A stretch of 64,000 bases of DNA from Serilophus lunatus (GCA_013399895.1 VXBA01005720.1:6068-70067), one strand, 5' to 3'; positions 47,820-58,481 are shown, counted from the first letter of the stretch. A program made the numbers and translations. Notes: generated from the letters alone by a model not told the origin.

Positions 47820-48053
47820 GGGAAACTGCCTCAAGTTGCACCAGGCAGGTTCAGATTAGATATTAGAAGTTTTTTTTCACTGATAGAATGATCAGGAGTT
47901 GGAATGAGTTGCCCAGGGAGGTGCTGGAGTCACCATGTCTGGAAGTGTCCAAGAGACAACTTGGGGATGTGGTTCAGGGTGGGTTTGGTGCTGCTGAGGT
48001 GACTGTTGGGTTAAATGAAGGCCTTCCAACCTTGACTCAGTGATTCTGTGTCT
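47820..48053 (+). mobile_element. CR1 LINE fragment, older type
   Basis: It shows GTTGCACCAGGCAGGTTCAG, ATTAGATATTAGAAGTTTTT, GAGTTGCCCAGGGAGGTGCT and GAGTCACCATGTCTGGAAGT. It ends GCCTTCCAACCTTGACTCAG and TGATTCTGTG. Many differences from the other copies suggest an older insertion. Its 3' end lies within about 8 bp of the oppositely oriented copy at 48060. Confidence 0.83.
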
Positions 48054-48059
48054 GTACAG

Positions 48060-48212
48060 ATCACGGAATCTGGGAATGGTTTGGTTTGAAGGCACCTTAA
48101 AACTCACCTGGTTCCAATCCAAGAGCAGGGACACCTCCCACTGTCCCAGGGAGCTCCAACCTGGCCTTGGACACTCCCAGGGATGGGGCAGCCACAGCTT
48201 CTCTGGGCAGCA
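48060..48212 (-). mobile_element. CR1 3'-end fragment
   Basis: In plus orientation it begins ATCACGGAATCTGGGAATGG and GTTTGAAGGCACCTTAAAAC. It continues GGGACACCTCCCACTGTCCC and GGGCAGCCACAGCTTCTCTG before ending at GGGCAGCA. It looks younger than the element it abuts. Confidence 0.85.
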
Positions 48213-48925
48213 GAGAAGAATTATCCAGTGCTGGGGATGGAAGGAGGAGGTGGGGGAGAACTGAGCACTGAAGGTTTAACAGCACATTGGGAAACTGGGA
48301 GTGAACAGGGAATGGAGGTGGAGCTGTGTCTTGCAAGGGATCATGGCCATATGGAGTGAGTTACCAGGGAAGGTGGTTGGAACAGGGACTATAAGTGAGT
48401 CTGAGACATCTTGATTAGTTTGTGGAGGAAAGGATTGAGGAGTGTAGTGAAAAAGCAGGGAAAAGGGATTTAAAGCACATTACCACTTTAATTTAAAAGT
48501 GCCCAAAGCAAGGAAATTCAGATTTAGAGCTGCCAATCTCTCTCTGGCTGCTGCAGGTGTTGGGGCTGGGAGGACTCAGGGCTCTGTGTCCAGATGGGTC
48601 TGTGCCCTGTGGGCTCCACTCCTGGATGGAGCCCTTTCCCCAAAACCAGCTCCTTTAATACGTGTGTCACGTAATAATGGGAAGATTTATTATATAAGTG
48701 TATTTTTATATAATAATCTGCTCTGTGTGCAGTGACATCTTCCTTGTGTGATGCCTTAAAACTGTTGCAGGGACTGGTCTCCAGGAGCTGGGATGGGATC
48801 CCTCTGGGAAGGGGTTTTCCTCTCCCCTTTATCTTGGAGAGCCCTTTCCAAGAGTTGTCCCTCCTCACCCAGGATATGTCCTGGGGAGCCCAGGGGGAAT
48901 TTAGGGAAACCCAAGTGCATCTTTT

Positions 48926-48980
48926 CCCACTGGGATTTGTGCCTTGGCAGTCCCTTCCCACTGGGATTTGTGCCTTGCCA
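48926..48980. repeat. Two-copy tandem duplication, 31-bp period
   Basis: CCCACTGGGATTTGTGCCTT occurs twice with its starts 31 bp apart, separated by GGCAGTCCCTT. The copies are identical over about 21 bp and then differ (GGCAG against GCCAC). This suggests a small local duplication. Confidence 0.85.
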
Positions 48981-49239
48981 CTCCCTGCCCTTGGTTTGCT
49001 TCCTGTAAACAAAATTTCTCTTTTCTTTTTTTCTTTCCCACTTCCCGGGTTTCCCTTTCTGACTGTAACTCCTGATTGACCTCCCCCTTCCCCAAATCCA
49101 AGCTCTGCCTCTCCGAGCTCTTCAAGTACATCCTCGGAAGTGGTTTTTGGCAGGCAGGGACTTAGAAAATAATTCCAATCCTCTGGTGTTTCAAGTCTAC
49201 ACAAAAGATATTGTCCCCTTTTACAGGAGGAAAAAAGAT

Positions 49240-50360
49240 CGTTTAAAGGTATAGTCACGGGGAAAAAAATATTGCAAAAAGATTTCTGATAATTAGCAAT
49301 AAATTTTTCCCTTAAACTGTCAAAAATGTTTCCTAGGAAGTGTTGTCCATCTTTCCCAGAGATGTGTTTTCACGCAGAAAGTATCAATTATTTCCAGATT
49401 ATTTCTATATCACTTGATATTTAATATCTCTTTAAATGATTTTGTATCTTCTTTACTACGAAAAAAATATTTCTTTTAACCAACTGCAGCAAATCCTTTT
49501 AGAAACTTGCGGTTCGTGTTAAACTCTTCGTGTTTCTTGTTTTGTTTTCACTTGGATCCTGTTAAAAGTGTCATAACGTGGGTGGCATTTGAAAGGTTAC
49601 TGGAAAGGGTGGGGATGTGATTAGCTAAGAAGGGAGATGAACTTTCTGGCAAAAATACCCAAGACTTTGAAGCAAACAGAATCTGGATGCCTGGAGGAAA
49701 ATTGCATTAGATGTAATGAAATAAAAGTTGGAATTCAGGCGATCCCTGGATATGAAAGGAAGAGCAGAAGAAGAACCCAACGGATGTAGTTGTCATGTGG
49801 GTGACAAGCGTGCCCTGATCCTGGGCATTATGGCTCTGAAATGGAGAATAATTATTCTAATTTGTTTTATTACATTAGCGTGGGTAGGAGGGAAGAAAGG
49901 GACCTTTCTTGTATGGCTTTCTCATTATTCCTCGGCGAGCCCGGCGGGGCCCGGCTCCCGCGCCGGCCCTTCATGGGAATTTTTGGAAAATGATGTCTGC
50001 AATGTTCTGACCTTTGCCGTCCCAGCTGCAGCCCTCCTCCTCTCTGCAGGGATCCCACACTTGACTCCTTAGCAACCTTCTTTGTGCCTCTGATCTCTCG
50101 CCATTTGTCTGGTAATAGCCCTTGGCAGGAAGACTTGTTGTTCCTTGGTGGCTGTAAAAGGCAGGAGCCGCTAATGCCAAGGACTTTGCAAAATCTCTTT
50201 CACCCACTCCTGCCTTCAAAGTCACCCCGGTGCTGCTGGAGCCGTGGGGGCTTCTCAAAGGCTCTTTTTGGGGGAGCTGAGGGGGAAATAACCCCCCAAA
50301 AATATCGCCACCGGTGACGTCCCGGTCGGGACAGCGGTTCCCGGTCCGTGGGTTGTGGTT
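49240..50360. promoter_or_regulatory. Candidate conserved block with CpG-dense islands
   Basis: AT-rich, repeat-free sequence (49240-49900) has homeodomain-like cores such as GATAATTAGCAATAAA and AATAATTATTCTAATTTG. It then changes abruptly to a CpG-dense patch at about 49930-49970 (GGCGAGCCCGGCGGGGCCCG, GCGCCGGCC). A second patch at about 50305-50350 contains CGCCACCGGTGACGTCCCGG with a CRE-like TGACGTC. Nothing coding is recognisable. It could be an enhancer, an unmethylated intragenic CpG patch or an unannotated promoter. The sequence alone does not decide. Confidence 0.35.
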
Positions 50361-50513
50361 GTGTTTTGTGGTGACTCTGGTTTGGCTTCTGTGCTGGACC
50401 AGCCTGTTTTGGGAGGATCTGGATGTCCACCTGATCTTCTGGAGATGGGAGCTCCCCTGGAAATCCTGTGTGTGCAGGGAGGGAGAAGAGGGCAGGGTTT
50501 GTTCATTGGGAGC

Positions 50514-50655
50514 ATCACAGAATCCTGGGATGGTTTGGGTCGGAAGGATCGTCTCGTTCCACCCCCTGCCATGGGCAGGGGCACCTTCCACTATCCCAGG
50601 TTGCTCCAAGCCCTGTCCAGCCTGGCCTCGGGCACTTCCAGGGATGGGAATTGTT
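50514..50655 (-). mobile_element. CR1 3'-end fragment
   Basis: In plus orientation it reads TCACAGAATCCTGGGATGGT, TTGGGTCGGAAGGATCGTCT, CCCCTGCCATGGGCAGGGGC and GGTTGCTCCAAGCCCTGTCC. It ends CACTTCCAGGGATGGGAATT. CpGs in GTCGG and ATCGTCTCG are unusual for this family here. Confidence 0.85.
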
Positions 50656-50892
50656 CAGAGTGGGTTGTTCCAGGGAATCTGGGGCCTGATGGTTTAACTG
50701 CCAACGTTGGACCAGAACCGACGTTCTCCGGATGGTGGGAAGTTCCATCTTGTGCAGGCTTGGACCTGAACAAGAGCTCAGATCTGCTTTGGCTGTGGGC
50801 TTGGAAGTGATGTGCAAGGTACAGAACAAAGCCATTTCAGCAGCAGTGCCAGCTGAGGAGCATAAACTTGTCATTCTCTGGCTGAGAAATCC

Positions 50893-51040
50893 TAAAATCA
50901 TGGAGTGATTTGAGTTGGAAGGACATTAAAGACCTTCCAGTTCCAACCTCCCACCATGGGCAGGGACACCTTCCCTTCCCCGTAGACCAGGTTGCTCCAA
51001 GCCCTGTCCAGCCTGGCCTGGGACACTTCCAGGGATGGGA
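50893..51040 (-). mobile_element. CR1 3'-end fragment
   Basis: It shows, in plus orientation, AATCATGGAGTGATTTGAGT, TGGAAGGACATTAAAGACCT, CCACCATGGGCAGGGACACC and GGTTGCTCCAAGCCCTGTCC. It belongs to the same GACAGGGCTTGGAGCAACC subfamily as the copy 240 bp to the left and in the same direction. A short insertion, CCTTCCCCGTAGA, interrupts it. Confidence 0.85.
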
Positions 51041-52207
51041 GCATCCTGTTATTGCTGTCTTTTTCTGGATGAAGCAGCAGAGATTTGAGTCACTGGCTGC
51101 TCATTCAGAGGGGTTGGTGTGAGCATCACGTTTTAAAGCCTCGTTTAAAGCCTTATTTGCTGCTGTCAGTTGCAGAAAAATATTTCCAAAAAGCCTGATA
51201 TCTGTGGCACGTGTTCCTTGTGTGACATTTCCTAAGGAAAGGAATGAAACACCAGGATCCAGCTCATCCTTCCTGTGCCACAGAGCTCGATCCAGAGTGG
51301 AAGGCTGGAGGAAGTCTGGCCTAAATCCAAGCTCTGCCACCAGCACAATGCATGGCAAACTCTGCCAGAGCAGTTGAGATTTGGGCTCATCAATTATGCA
51401 AATATTTCAAAGCGTGCAAACAACTTCCACAGCCATAACATGAACCTTGAGGCATTAACAGAGCATAGAAAATGCATTGGATTTTCAAAATGCTCCAGCC
51501 TTTGCTGGTCTTAGGAATTAAATATTCTGTCCTTTAGGAGTTGTGTAAGTAAATTAAAAAAAGTCATAAAATGCTGTCTTGGAGCTCAGAGGGAGTTTTA
51601 GACACCCAACAGAAGAGGGTCTTGTTGGATTCCTTGGATTCAGGTACTCTGGGAGCTCCTTCCAGCCTTGCCCTATAGTCCTTAAACAGTTTTATTTTAA
51701 CATTTTAACCATATAAAGCTGCTTCTTTTCCTATGAGTTAGGCTCTAAATTACAGCCAGTTTGTTTCAGAATACACTGATGAATGTTTGGCTTTCAGAGA
51801 GATGCTGAAACCACTTTTTCATTTCCCATACAGGGGGGTGTGGGAAATGCACGGATTTGGGATTTTTCTCTGAACCATTTCTTATTTATATGATGAGAAA
51901 AATGAAAATCCAGAGTTTGGTATTGCCCATCATGGAGATTTTGAGGGGTTTTTTTTGACCCATCTTTTGTACAGTGAAGACACAGCAAGGTCTTTAAATC
52001 GACTCTGAATTTGTGACTTGGGTGCCCCGTTCCCCACCCTTCCCTCCAGATCAGTGGGGGTTTTGCAGACAGACCTTGAGTCACCAGGCTTTTGCTCAGC
52101 TTCCCCTGCTATTGGCCTGTCTGTACCATTTTTTTCAGAATTAATTTTGGGCTGAAAAAGTCTCAAAGAGCGCTTTGTTCCTCCTTGACGCTCACTCCAG
52201 GGAGAGG

Positions 52208-52231
52208 AAAAAAAGAAAAAAAAAAAAAAAA
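52208..52231. repeat. A-rich run (A7 G A16)
   Basis: A near-pure A tract lies in unique sequence. It has no recognisable retrocopy body on its 5' side. Confidence 0.9.
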
Positions 52232-52443
52232 CCCGTGGAAAATCTGACATCTGCATTGTAGAGAAAAATCAATAGATAGGGAGGAATATAATTATCCCCC
52301 ACTCCTGAAAGAATTTTGAAGATATTTTTTGTAACAGTGACTCATATCGGCTTAGAGCTTGAATGACATTTTAATTATTCCGGCTTTTTTTTCGGTTGGA
52401 ATCACCAAAGTGCAGCAGCCTGAGAGGGGCACAGTGGGCAGAG

Positions 52444-52457
52444 GGATCCATGGATCC
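52444..52457. repeat. 14-bp perfect palindrome of two BamHI-type sites
   Basis: GGATCCATGGATCC reads the same on both strands. It lies 115 bp before the minisatellite whose units also start with GGATCC, so it may be a stray or founder fragment of that array. Confidence 0.85.
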
Positions 52458-52570
52458 GTGGAAAGGGCAGGACTGGGGCTGTCCCAGTGGAGCCCTTCCC
52501 TCTCTGTGTGTGGTGTTGGGGTGGGAGCTTTGGGGGTCACGGGATGTTGTACCCACAGCCGTGGGGCAGG

Positions 52571-53090
52571 GACCACCCTGGGATCCGTGAGGGGTCACCT
52601 TGGAGTCTGTGGTGGATCACCCCTGGATCCATGAGGGACTACCCCTGGATCCAGGAAGAATCACTTTGGGATTTGTGGTGGATCACCCCTGGATCCAGGA
52701 AGAATCACTTTGGGATTTGTGATGGATCACCCTTGGATCCAGGAAGAATCACTTTGGGATTTGTGATGGATCACCCCTGGATCCAGGAGGAATCACTCTG
52801 GGTCTTTAAGGAGTCACCCCTCAGATCCATGAGGGATCACCTCAAGATCTGTGATGGATCAGCCTTGGATCCAGAGGAATCACCCTGGGATCTGTGAGGG
52901 ATCAGCCTTGGATCCAGAGGAATCACCTCGGGATCTGTGATGGATCAGCCTTGGATCCAGGGGAATCACCCTGGGATCTGTGATGGATCCCCCTGGGTCC
53001 ATGAGGGATCACCTCAACATCTGAGATGGATCACCCCTGGATCTAGGGGGATCACCTGGGGATCTGTGAGGGATCAGCCCTGGATCCATG
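52571..53090. repeat. Minisatellite: 44-bp dimeric units with GGATCC
   Basis: GGATCC-type unit starts fall at 52581, 52625, 52647, 52691, 52735, 52779, 52823 (AGATCC), 52867, 52910, 52953, 52995 (GGGTCC), 53039 (GGATCT) and 53082. The spacing is mostly 44 bp, drifting to 42-43 on the right, with one 22-bp step. Each unit is two related halves of about 22 bp, of the form GGATCCAGGAAGAATCAC and GGATTTGTGATGGATCAC. The left units (52691-52780) are almost identical and the right ones more diverged. The unit is not a multiple of three and no coding role is indicated. Confidence 0.93.
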
Positions 53091-53509
53091 AATCATCTTT
53101 GCTGGCAGCAATAAGGGAGCAGTTTATCATCTTTGGGAACGTTTTGTTCCCTGTTTCGTGTGTAAAGTCCTTATGGAATTGTCTAATGGTGCACCTGGAA
53201 CTGGTGCCTGGGTGTGACCTGAGGGAGAGGATCAGGGCTGGAAGTGAGGGAGATGGTGGAGAGGGAGCAAGGGACTTTGGACATTGGCATGTTTAATTAG
53301 AAGGGAATGAGCTAATTGGGAATTAATGAGAGCAAACCCAGGAAGGAGAGAAGTCTGGAGAGCAGAGCCTGGCCAGTCTGGGGCAGGGATGGGGTGGGAG
53401 CTTAGTGGGAGGACTGGGGGGGGGGCTGGAAGTTTGACCCATGGAGACCTTCCAAGGAAGATGCTCCCCCTCATCTGAGCTGCATCCCTTGGGTGTCCAG
53501 GGAGAACCC

Positions 53510-53544
53510 TTGGGGTGGGGATGGGATGGGATGGGATGGGAGAG
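53510..53544. repeat. Short (GATGG)n tract
   Basis: Four to five GATGG units are flanked by G-rich sequence. The motif is the same as the tract at the start of the window, 53 kb away, and likewise could form a G-quadruplex. Confidence 0.85.
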
Positions 53545-55194
53545 GGGTGTCTGGCTGTGGTTGTCCGTGGTGCCTGGGATGTGGATGTGGTGGAAGTGTT
53601 CCCAGGAACTCTTCCTAAATGTGATTCTCCTTCCCCTGTGAGAAATGCTGGTGGATTTAATGCACCTTAATTTGGGGAGTCAGGAGGTTGGTGTTTTCCA
53701 AGTCCAGGCAGGTGCTGCATCTCCATCCTCCCCCTTGGCTGTGCCCTGAAGGGAGCAGACATGGTAGGGGGGGAGAGATTGAGCCCATATTTCATTCCAG
53801 AGGTTAATTCAATCCAGGGGGAACGTTTTATAGTGTCCATGTGGAGAGAGCACGAGGGGGGATGGCCAGAGCTGCTGGGAATTAACAGGACAAAGATCCC
53901 AACTCTCCCCTGGCCCAGGCCAGGGCTGCTGATTACTCCAAGGGACTGGGGGCCACGAGCTTGGCCTAAACCATCAACCCCAGTGTCTTTGCAGCCACCT
54001 TCCCATCGGGATGAATTCAATAATCCTGCTTGGAGCTGGATTCAAAGCAAGGCCACGGAGGTGAAAGGGCAATTGTTGGTTCACTTGGCCACCTGTTTCC
54101 TTCCCTTTAGCTCCTATTTAATTTGTGTGGCTGAATTCCTTCCCTTTCTGATATTCTGGAAGTCCCCCCCAGCCCCCTCAATGTGCACATAGAGCTCTTT
54201 TTTTTTTGTTTTTTGGAGTACCTGGTTTTTCCTGGGGTTGTAAGTATGTAAATATACGTTTGCCTTTATCGTTGGGAAGGGAAAATAAACTTCAAAAGCC
54301 ATTTTCCTGCCCACCCAACACACACTTTTTAGTTTTGTCTATTAGAGCTGATCATAAAAGGGGGAAAATGCAAAAGTGTTTCTAAAAATCCCCATCTCCT
54401 GCCCATTAGTCTCCAATCCTTACGTCAAAATAAATGCAGAATTCAAGTTTTTGGGTTTTTTGAAGAAACTTTTAAGCTAAGAAAAAAGAGAAAAAAAGCA
54501 ACTTTTTAACTAATTTTAGAATTTGGAAAAGGAGAAACAAGTTAGTGCCCAGGGTTTGCTGCAGCACATCTTTTCCATGTTTCCCAAATGATTCCATTGC
54601 TGTGTGACAATATGAGGAGCACTGTGCCAAGCTGGAATAATAGACAAATCACTTCTTCCCTTGCTTTGTTTTTCATTTATCCTTATCATTCACTCCTTGA
54701 ACTCTTTCATGTATTCCTGTCAAATATTCCTTGCAAAGAATCTTTTCCTTGGAATTTTATGTTCAAACGAGAGGAGGGTCTTCCAGGTCTGCTGGAGTCT
54801 CCTGGTCACATCCTGTGGCTCCTTGTCCTTCTGCTCCCTTGTGTGTCCTCTCCTCATCCAGAGGGAGGAGAGTTGGGTCCTGCAGAGATGCCCCAGCCTG
54901 TCTGGGAGCAGGGAAGGGAGAGTTTTCCTGGGCTTTGATCATAATCTGCTGCAGCTGCAGAGTCCAGGCCAGTTGAATGTACACAGAGAAATCCTGGAAA
55001 TGGGCTGGGAATTCTTAGCAGGCTGAGGATCCCCAGTTCCTCTGCTCTTCCTTCCACCTTCCATCTTCTTCTGCTCACCTGGGAGAGAGACTGAGGTTGG
55101 ATCTCCAGGGGAACAGGAGCTGACTTCCAAAAATGGCAGCAGGAGCCAAAAAATGGGATAAAAACCGAGTCCATCCAAGTGTGGAGCATCAAGG

Positions 55195-55500
55195 TGGGTC
55201 AGAACCACCCTGGTGGGACCATACCCAGGGGAGCCACAGCCCCAGGGGGAGAGGAAGCAGCCTCCAATTGTGCCAGGGCAGGTTTAGATTGGATATTAGG
55301 AGAAATTTCTTCATGGAAAGAGTTGTACAGCATTGGAATATCCAGGCTATCCAGGGGAAGTGGTGGAGGTGTTCAAAAAACACATGGATGTGGCACTCGA
55401 GGCTGTGGTCCAGTGGTGACAGTGGTGGTGCTGGTTGATGGTTTGACTTGATGCTCTTGGAGGTGTTTTCCAGCCCCAACAATTCCATGACTCTGTGGTT
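55195..55500 (+). mobile_element. CR1 LINE fragment
   Basis: The copy includes CAATTGTGCCAGGGCAGGTT, TAGATTGGATATTAGGAGAA, ATTTCTTCATGGAAAGAGTT, GGAGGTGTTCAAAAAACACA and GGTCCAGTGGTGACAGTGGT. It ends TTTTCCAGCCCCAACAATTC and CATGACTCTGTGG. It preserves the ATATTAGGAGAAATTTCTTC block missing from most copies. Confidence 0.87.
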
Positions 55501-57678
55501 CTTCCCAGCAGGGTTATGGAGTGACCCACAGTCTCCTTCCATGATCTTCCTCAGCAGAGCTGAAGCCACACAACAAACAGATTTTTCTGAGCACTTTGTG
55601 CTCTTGTTTCTTGGTCCAGATTCTTTGAAACACTGGAAAACTCCAGTGTGGGAAGTGGACTCCAAGACAGCAGCAGGATAACAATGATGGGAAACACCTC
55701 CCTAATGATGACAGTGGGAGCTTTTTAGGCTGCAAACCAGCTTTGATATCAAGAGCTTGAAGTGACTTTTGAAAGCTTTATAGTAAACAGAATGTGATGA
55801 GCTGCCTCAGTGACTCATGGCAGGGAAGGTTTGGATTCCCAGTGTGGTGCTTTCCCCCTTAGATCCTTGATTTAATTATCCCTGCTGAAGAATAGGGCTT
55901 GATAACAAGCCTGGGAAGGTCATCAAGATAAGTGGCCTGTTTTAATATTCCAGCATTCTTGGACAGAGCCTTCCTGAGCTCTGTCCTGCTCCTGCCAGCT
56001 GAGGCACATCCTGGGAGATGCTATCAATGGATCCTGTAATTTTAGAAAAGGTTGGAGGGCAGAACAGGCTGGGGATGGTTCAGAAGGGGAAGATGAAGCT
56101 GTGAGTGTTGACAGCAAGTGTCTTGTCCTGGCCTCTCCTGCTCCAGGCCTGCAGAGGGCTGGGGAGTGATGGAATCTGCTGCAAATTGCTTTCCCATCCC
56201 ACAATTCCTGTGTGATATTGCCTTGCATCCCTCTCCTAGTCAGGAGTTACTACACTCTGCTCTGTTGTGCCTTTCCCACACTCAGCAGCCCCGTGAGATC
56301 AGTCAGAGAGCACATACACAGCTTTGGCAACTGGATATTTTGGGATATTTAAGAGGTCTGGATAGTTTAGGGGAGGGGGCCTTTAATTGGAATTTGGATT
56401 TTTTTTTCTGCTAAACTCTGTTTTGTGCTGCAGGTGAAGATTAGTTTTAGCACGACCAGATGAGCCACTGTGGGCCCTTCCACATCCCAGCCTGTGATTC
56501 CATGAGTTTGGAAGAAAGCACTAGGCCAGGATGTGCCATAATGCTGGAATTTCCTCCTCTGAGCTCTCAGATTTTAGCACTGAAAGGACACCGGTCCCTT
56601 CTTGCGAACCTTTCCTGCTGCAAATGGGAACCAGCTCCAGGATGCTCCTGGTGCAGCAGCAATGGGTCCTTCCAGAAACTCCCTGGGTTTTTTTTCCTAA
56701 GGGAGGGAAAAAACATCATAATTAGGGGCAATGTCAGAGGTAGGCAGATACCCCCTAATTGTATGCAGATGATAGAGCTGCTCCAACCTTTTGACTAGTG
56801 AAGCCTTCCTCAATTTGGGATATTGTGATCCTAATCAGGGACCTTTCCCTACATCAAAGCTGAGCCCAAATCCCTTGGGGCTCCAGGGTTTGATTGCAGG
56901 GCTTCCTGCTCATCCCTGCCCAGGTGTCTTTCCTGCTCTGGACCACTGATTCCTTTCTACTCTTCATCACTGAGGCAAAGAAATTTAATCCCAATATTAC
57001 TGCCAGGCCTGGAATGGACCCACTGGTTTGGAAATTCCCCCCTCTCGTTGCCCTGAGAGATCTGGGCTGGGATCCTGCTTGTTCCCCTGCCAACCTCTAA
57101 CCTGAGGAGGGGCAGGGCTGTCATTAGTGCATCCATCTGTGTTTGGATCTGTCAGCTTCCTTCCCCTGCCCCTCTTTTGTTTCTCTAATTACTTTGATTG
57201 CAGCTCTGTGTCCCATCCTGCTCTGTCACTGTTCTCTTCTTCATAGGCTTTGCCAGAGGGAAGCAGTTGGGTTTGGGTTTCAAAAATGGGAATTTGTCTG
57301 TGTTTGGGGCTGCAGGTGACATTTCTCTGTTACACAGACAGGCCTGGATTGTGGCACAGCCTGGATTTTCCTATTGCAGGGATGCTGGAGGCTCATCCTG
57401 AGCTCTGCAGAGGCTCAGGTGTGGGTAAAGCATCTTCCAGCATCTTTGGTGTGACATATTCCACAAAGATTTGGAGTCAGATCTTGATAACATGGCAGTG
57501 GAATGAGCCACATGCACAATGTCCCCTTGGGCTGGACCAGGGGTGTGGAGGAGCCCTGGGTCTCATCCAACCTCTGCCCTACAGGCTGTAGCTCAACCAG
57601 AGCATTTGGCATCTTGGGATACAAGAGAAAGTCAAATGAAATCTTTCTGACTGTATTTTTGTCTTTTCTTCCCCACAG

Positions 57679-57744
57679 GGGCTGATTAAAATCCGAGGAG
57701 ATCGCTGCTGGAGAGACTTAACATGCATGGATTATCACTATGAG
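57679..57744 (+). CDS. LMF1: LMF1 exon 5 (partial coding sequence)
   Basis: This exon of 66 nt, exactly 22 codons, begins and ends on codon boundaries. It encodes GLIKIRGDRCWRDLTCMDYH followed by Tyr-Glu. It follows exon 4's LGA directly, as in vertebrate LMF1. IRGDRCWRDL.C is among the most conserved stretches of the LMF family, with two cysteines (residues 10 and 16) that could form or regulate a disulfide on the lumenal side. The acceptor is a strong tract, TTTTGTCTTTTCTTCCCCACAG. The donor is GAG|GTGAGT. The length is symmetrical, so skipping would delete 22 residues without a frameshift. The next exon is not in the window. Confidence 0.96.
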
Positions 57745-58481
57745 GTGAGTGATCTGTGCAGGAAAACTCAGTTCTTTTGTCTGCTTTACTTTGCTAAAAT
57801 CATTTTCCCAAAGTTTTCCTCTCCTGCCAGGCTCTCCATGTTTCCTTTCTTTATCCTGCCCTTCTGGCAGCTCAGGCAGTGTCCCTGTGCCAGCTGGGTG
57901 ATGCTGTTTTTCACAACCACAGTCCTAAAAAACCCCAATTTCTCCCCTCCCTCCCCTCCCCATCATGGATTTGGGAGCAAACCTGAGCCTCAATGGCAAC
58001 TTCACTAAAAATGCTGCAAGGGAGGGACAGAAAGGAGGATTTTTGTGATGTTGTCCTGAGTTTTTCCTGCTTCCACTCCCCAAATGTGGAGGTAGACAGA
58101 AACAGAGCATCCCAGTGCTGTCCAACGTGCAGAGTATCACTGTTGGCAGTTCAGAATTAGAGGAGTTTATCTTTTTTGACATCTGGTGCAGGAATTCTGT
58201 TGTGTTCTGATTAGAAAGTGTGGCTTGTTTGCTGGCTCTGAGTCTCCTCTCTGCTTGCAGGGAAGGGAGCTCAGCTCCTTCACCCCTGTTCTTACATTTG
58301 TGTTGCACATAAATGGTGTTAACAAAGAAAATCCTGTGGGTAGTGACACTGCAGGGGTGAGGAGCTCTGGTTTGGTGAGGGAAACTCAATAATCCCTTCT
58401 CTGGATTCACATCCCAGCCACTGAGAGTGGCCCATGATGTTCTAACTCACAATCCACGTCTATCTGATGTTTTGGAGCAGA

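Larger units (their letters stand above)
45289..57678 (+). other. LMF1: LMF1 intron 4 (12,390 bp)
   Basis: The intron runs from GTGAGT to a T/C-rich tract ending CAG, with CTGAC at 57647-57651 as a plausible branch site 29 nt from exon 5. It holds seven CR1 copies, a 31-bp-period tandem duplication, the 44-bp minisatellite at 52.6-53.1 kb and an AT-rich block with CpG-dense islands at 49.2-50.4 kb. The 53.6-55.2 kb and 55.5-57.6 kb stretches contain no repeat or exon I recognise. Confidence 0.85.

Noticed and set aside
48524..49258. 244-residue minus-strand open frame
   Set aside because: It crosses the 31-bp duplication and has low-complexity Gly/Lys/Ser stretches. No domain is recognisable.
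52487..52897. 136-residue open frame over the minisatellite
   Set aside because: The 44-bp unit shifts frame at each copy and several frames are open. This is a property of the repeat, not of selection for a protein.
52571..53090. Regular repeats resembling a CRISPR array
   Set aside because: The repeats are contiguous without unique spacers and sit in an intron of a vertebrate gene.
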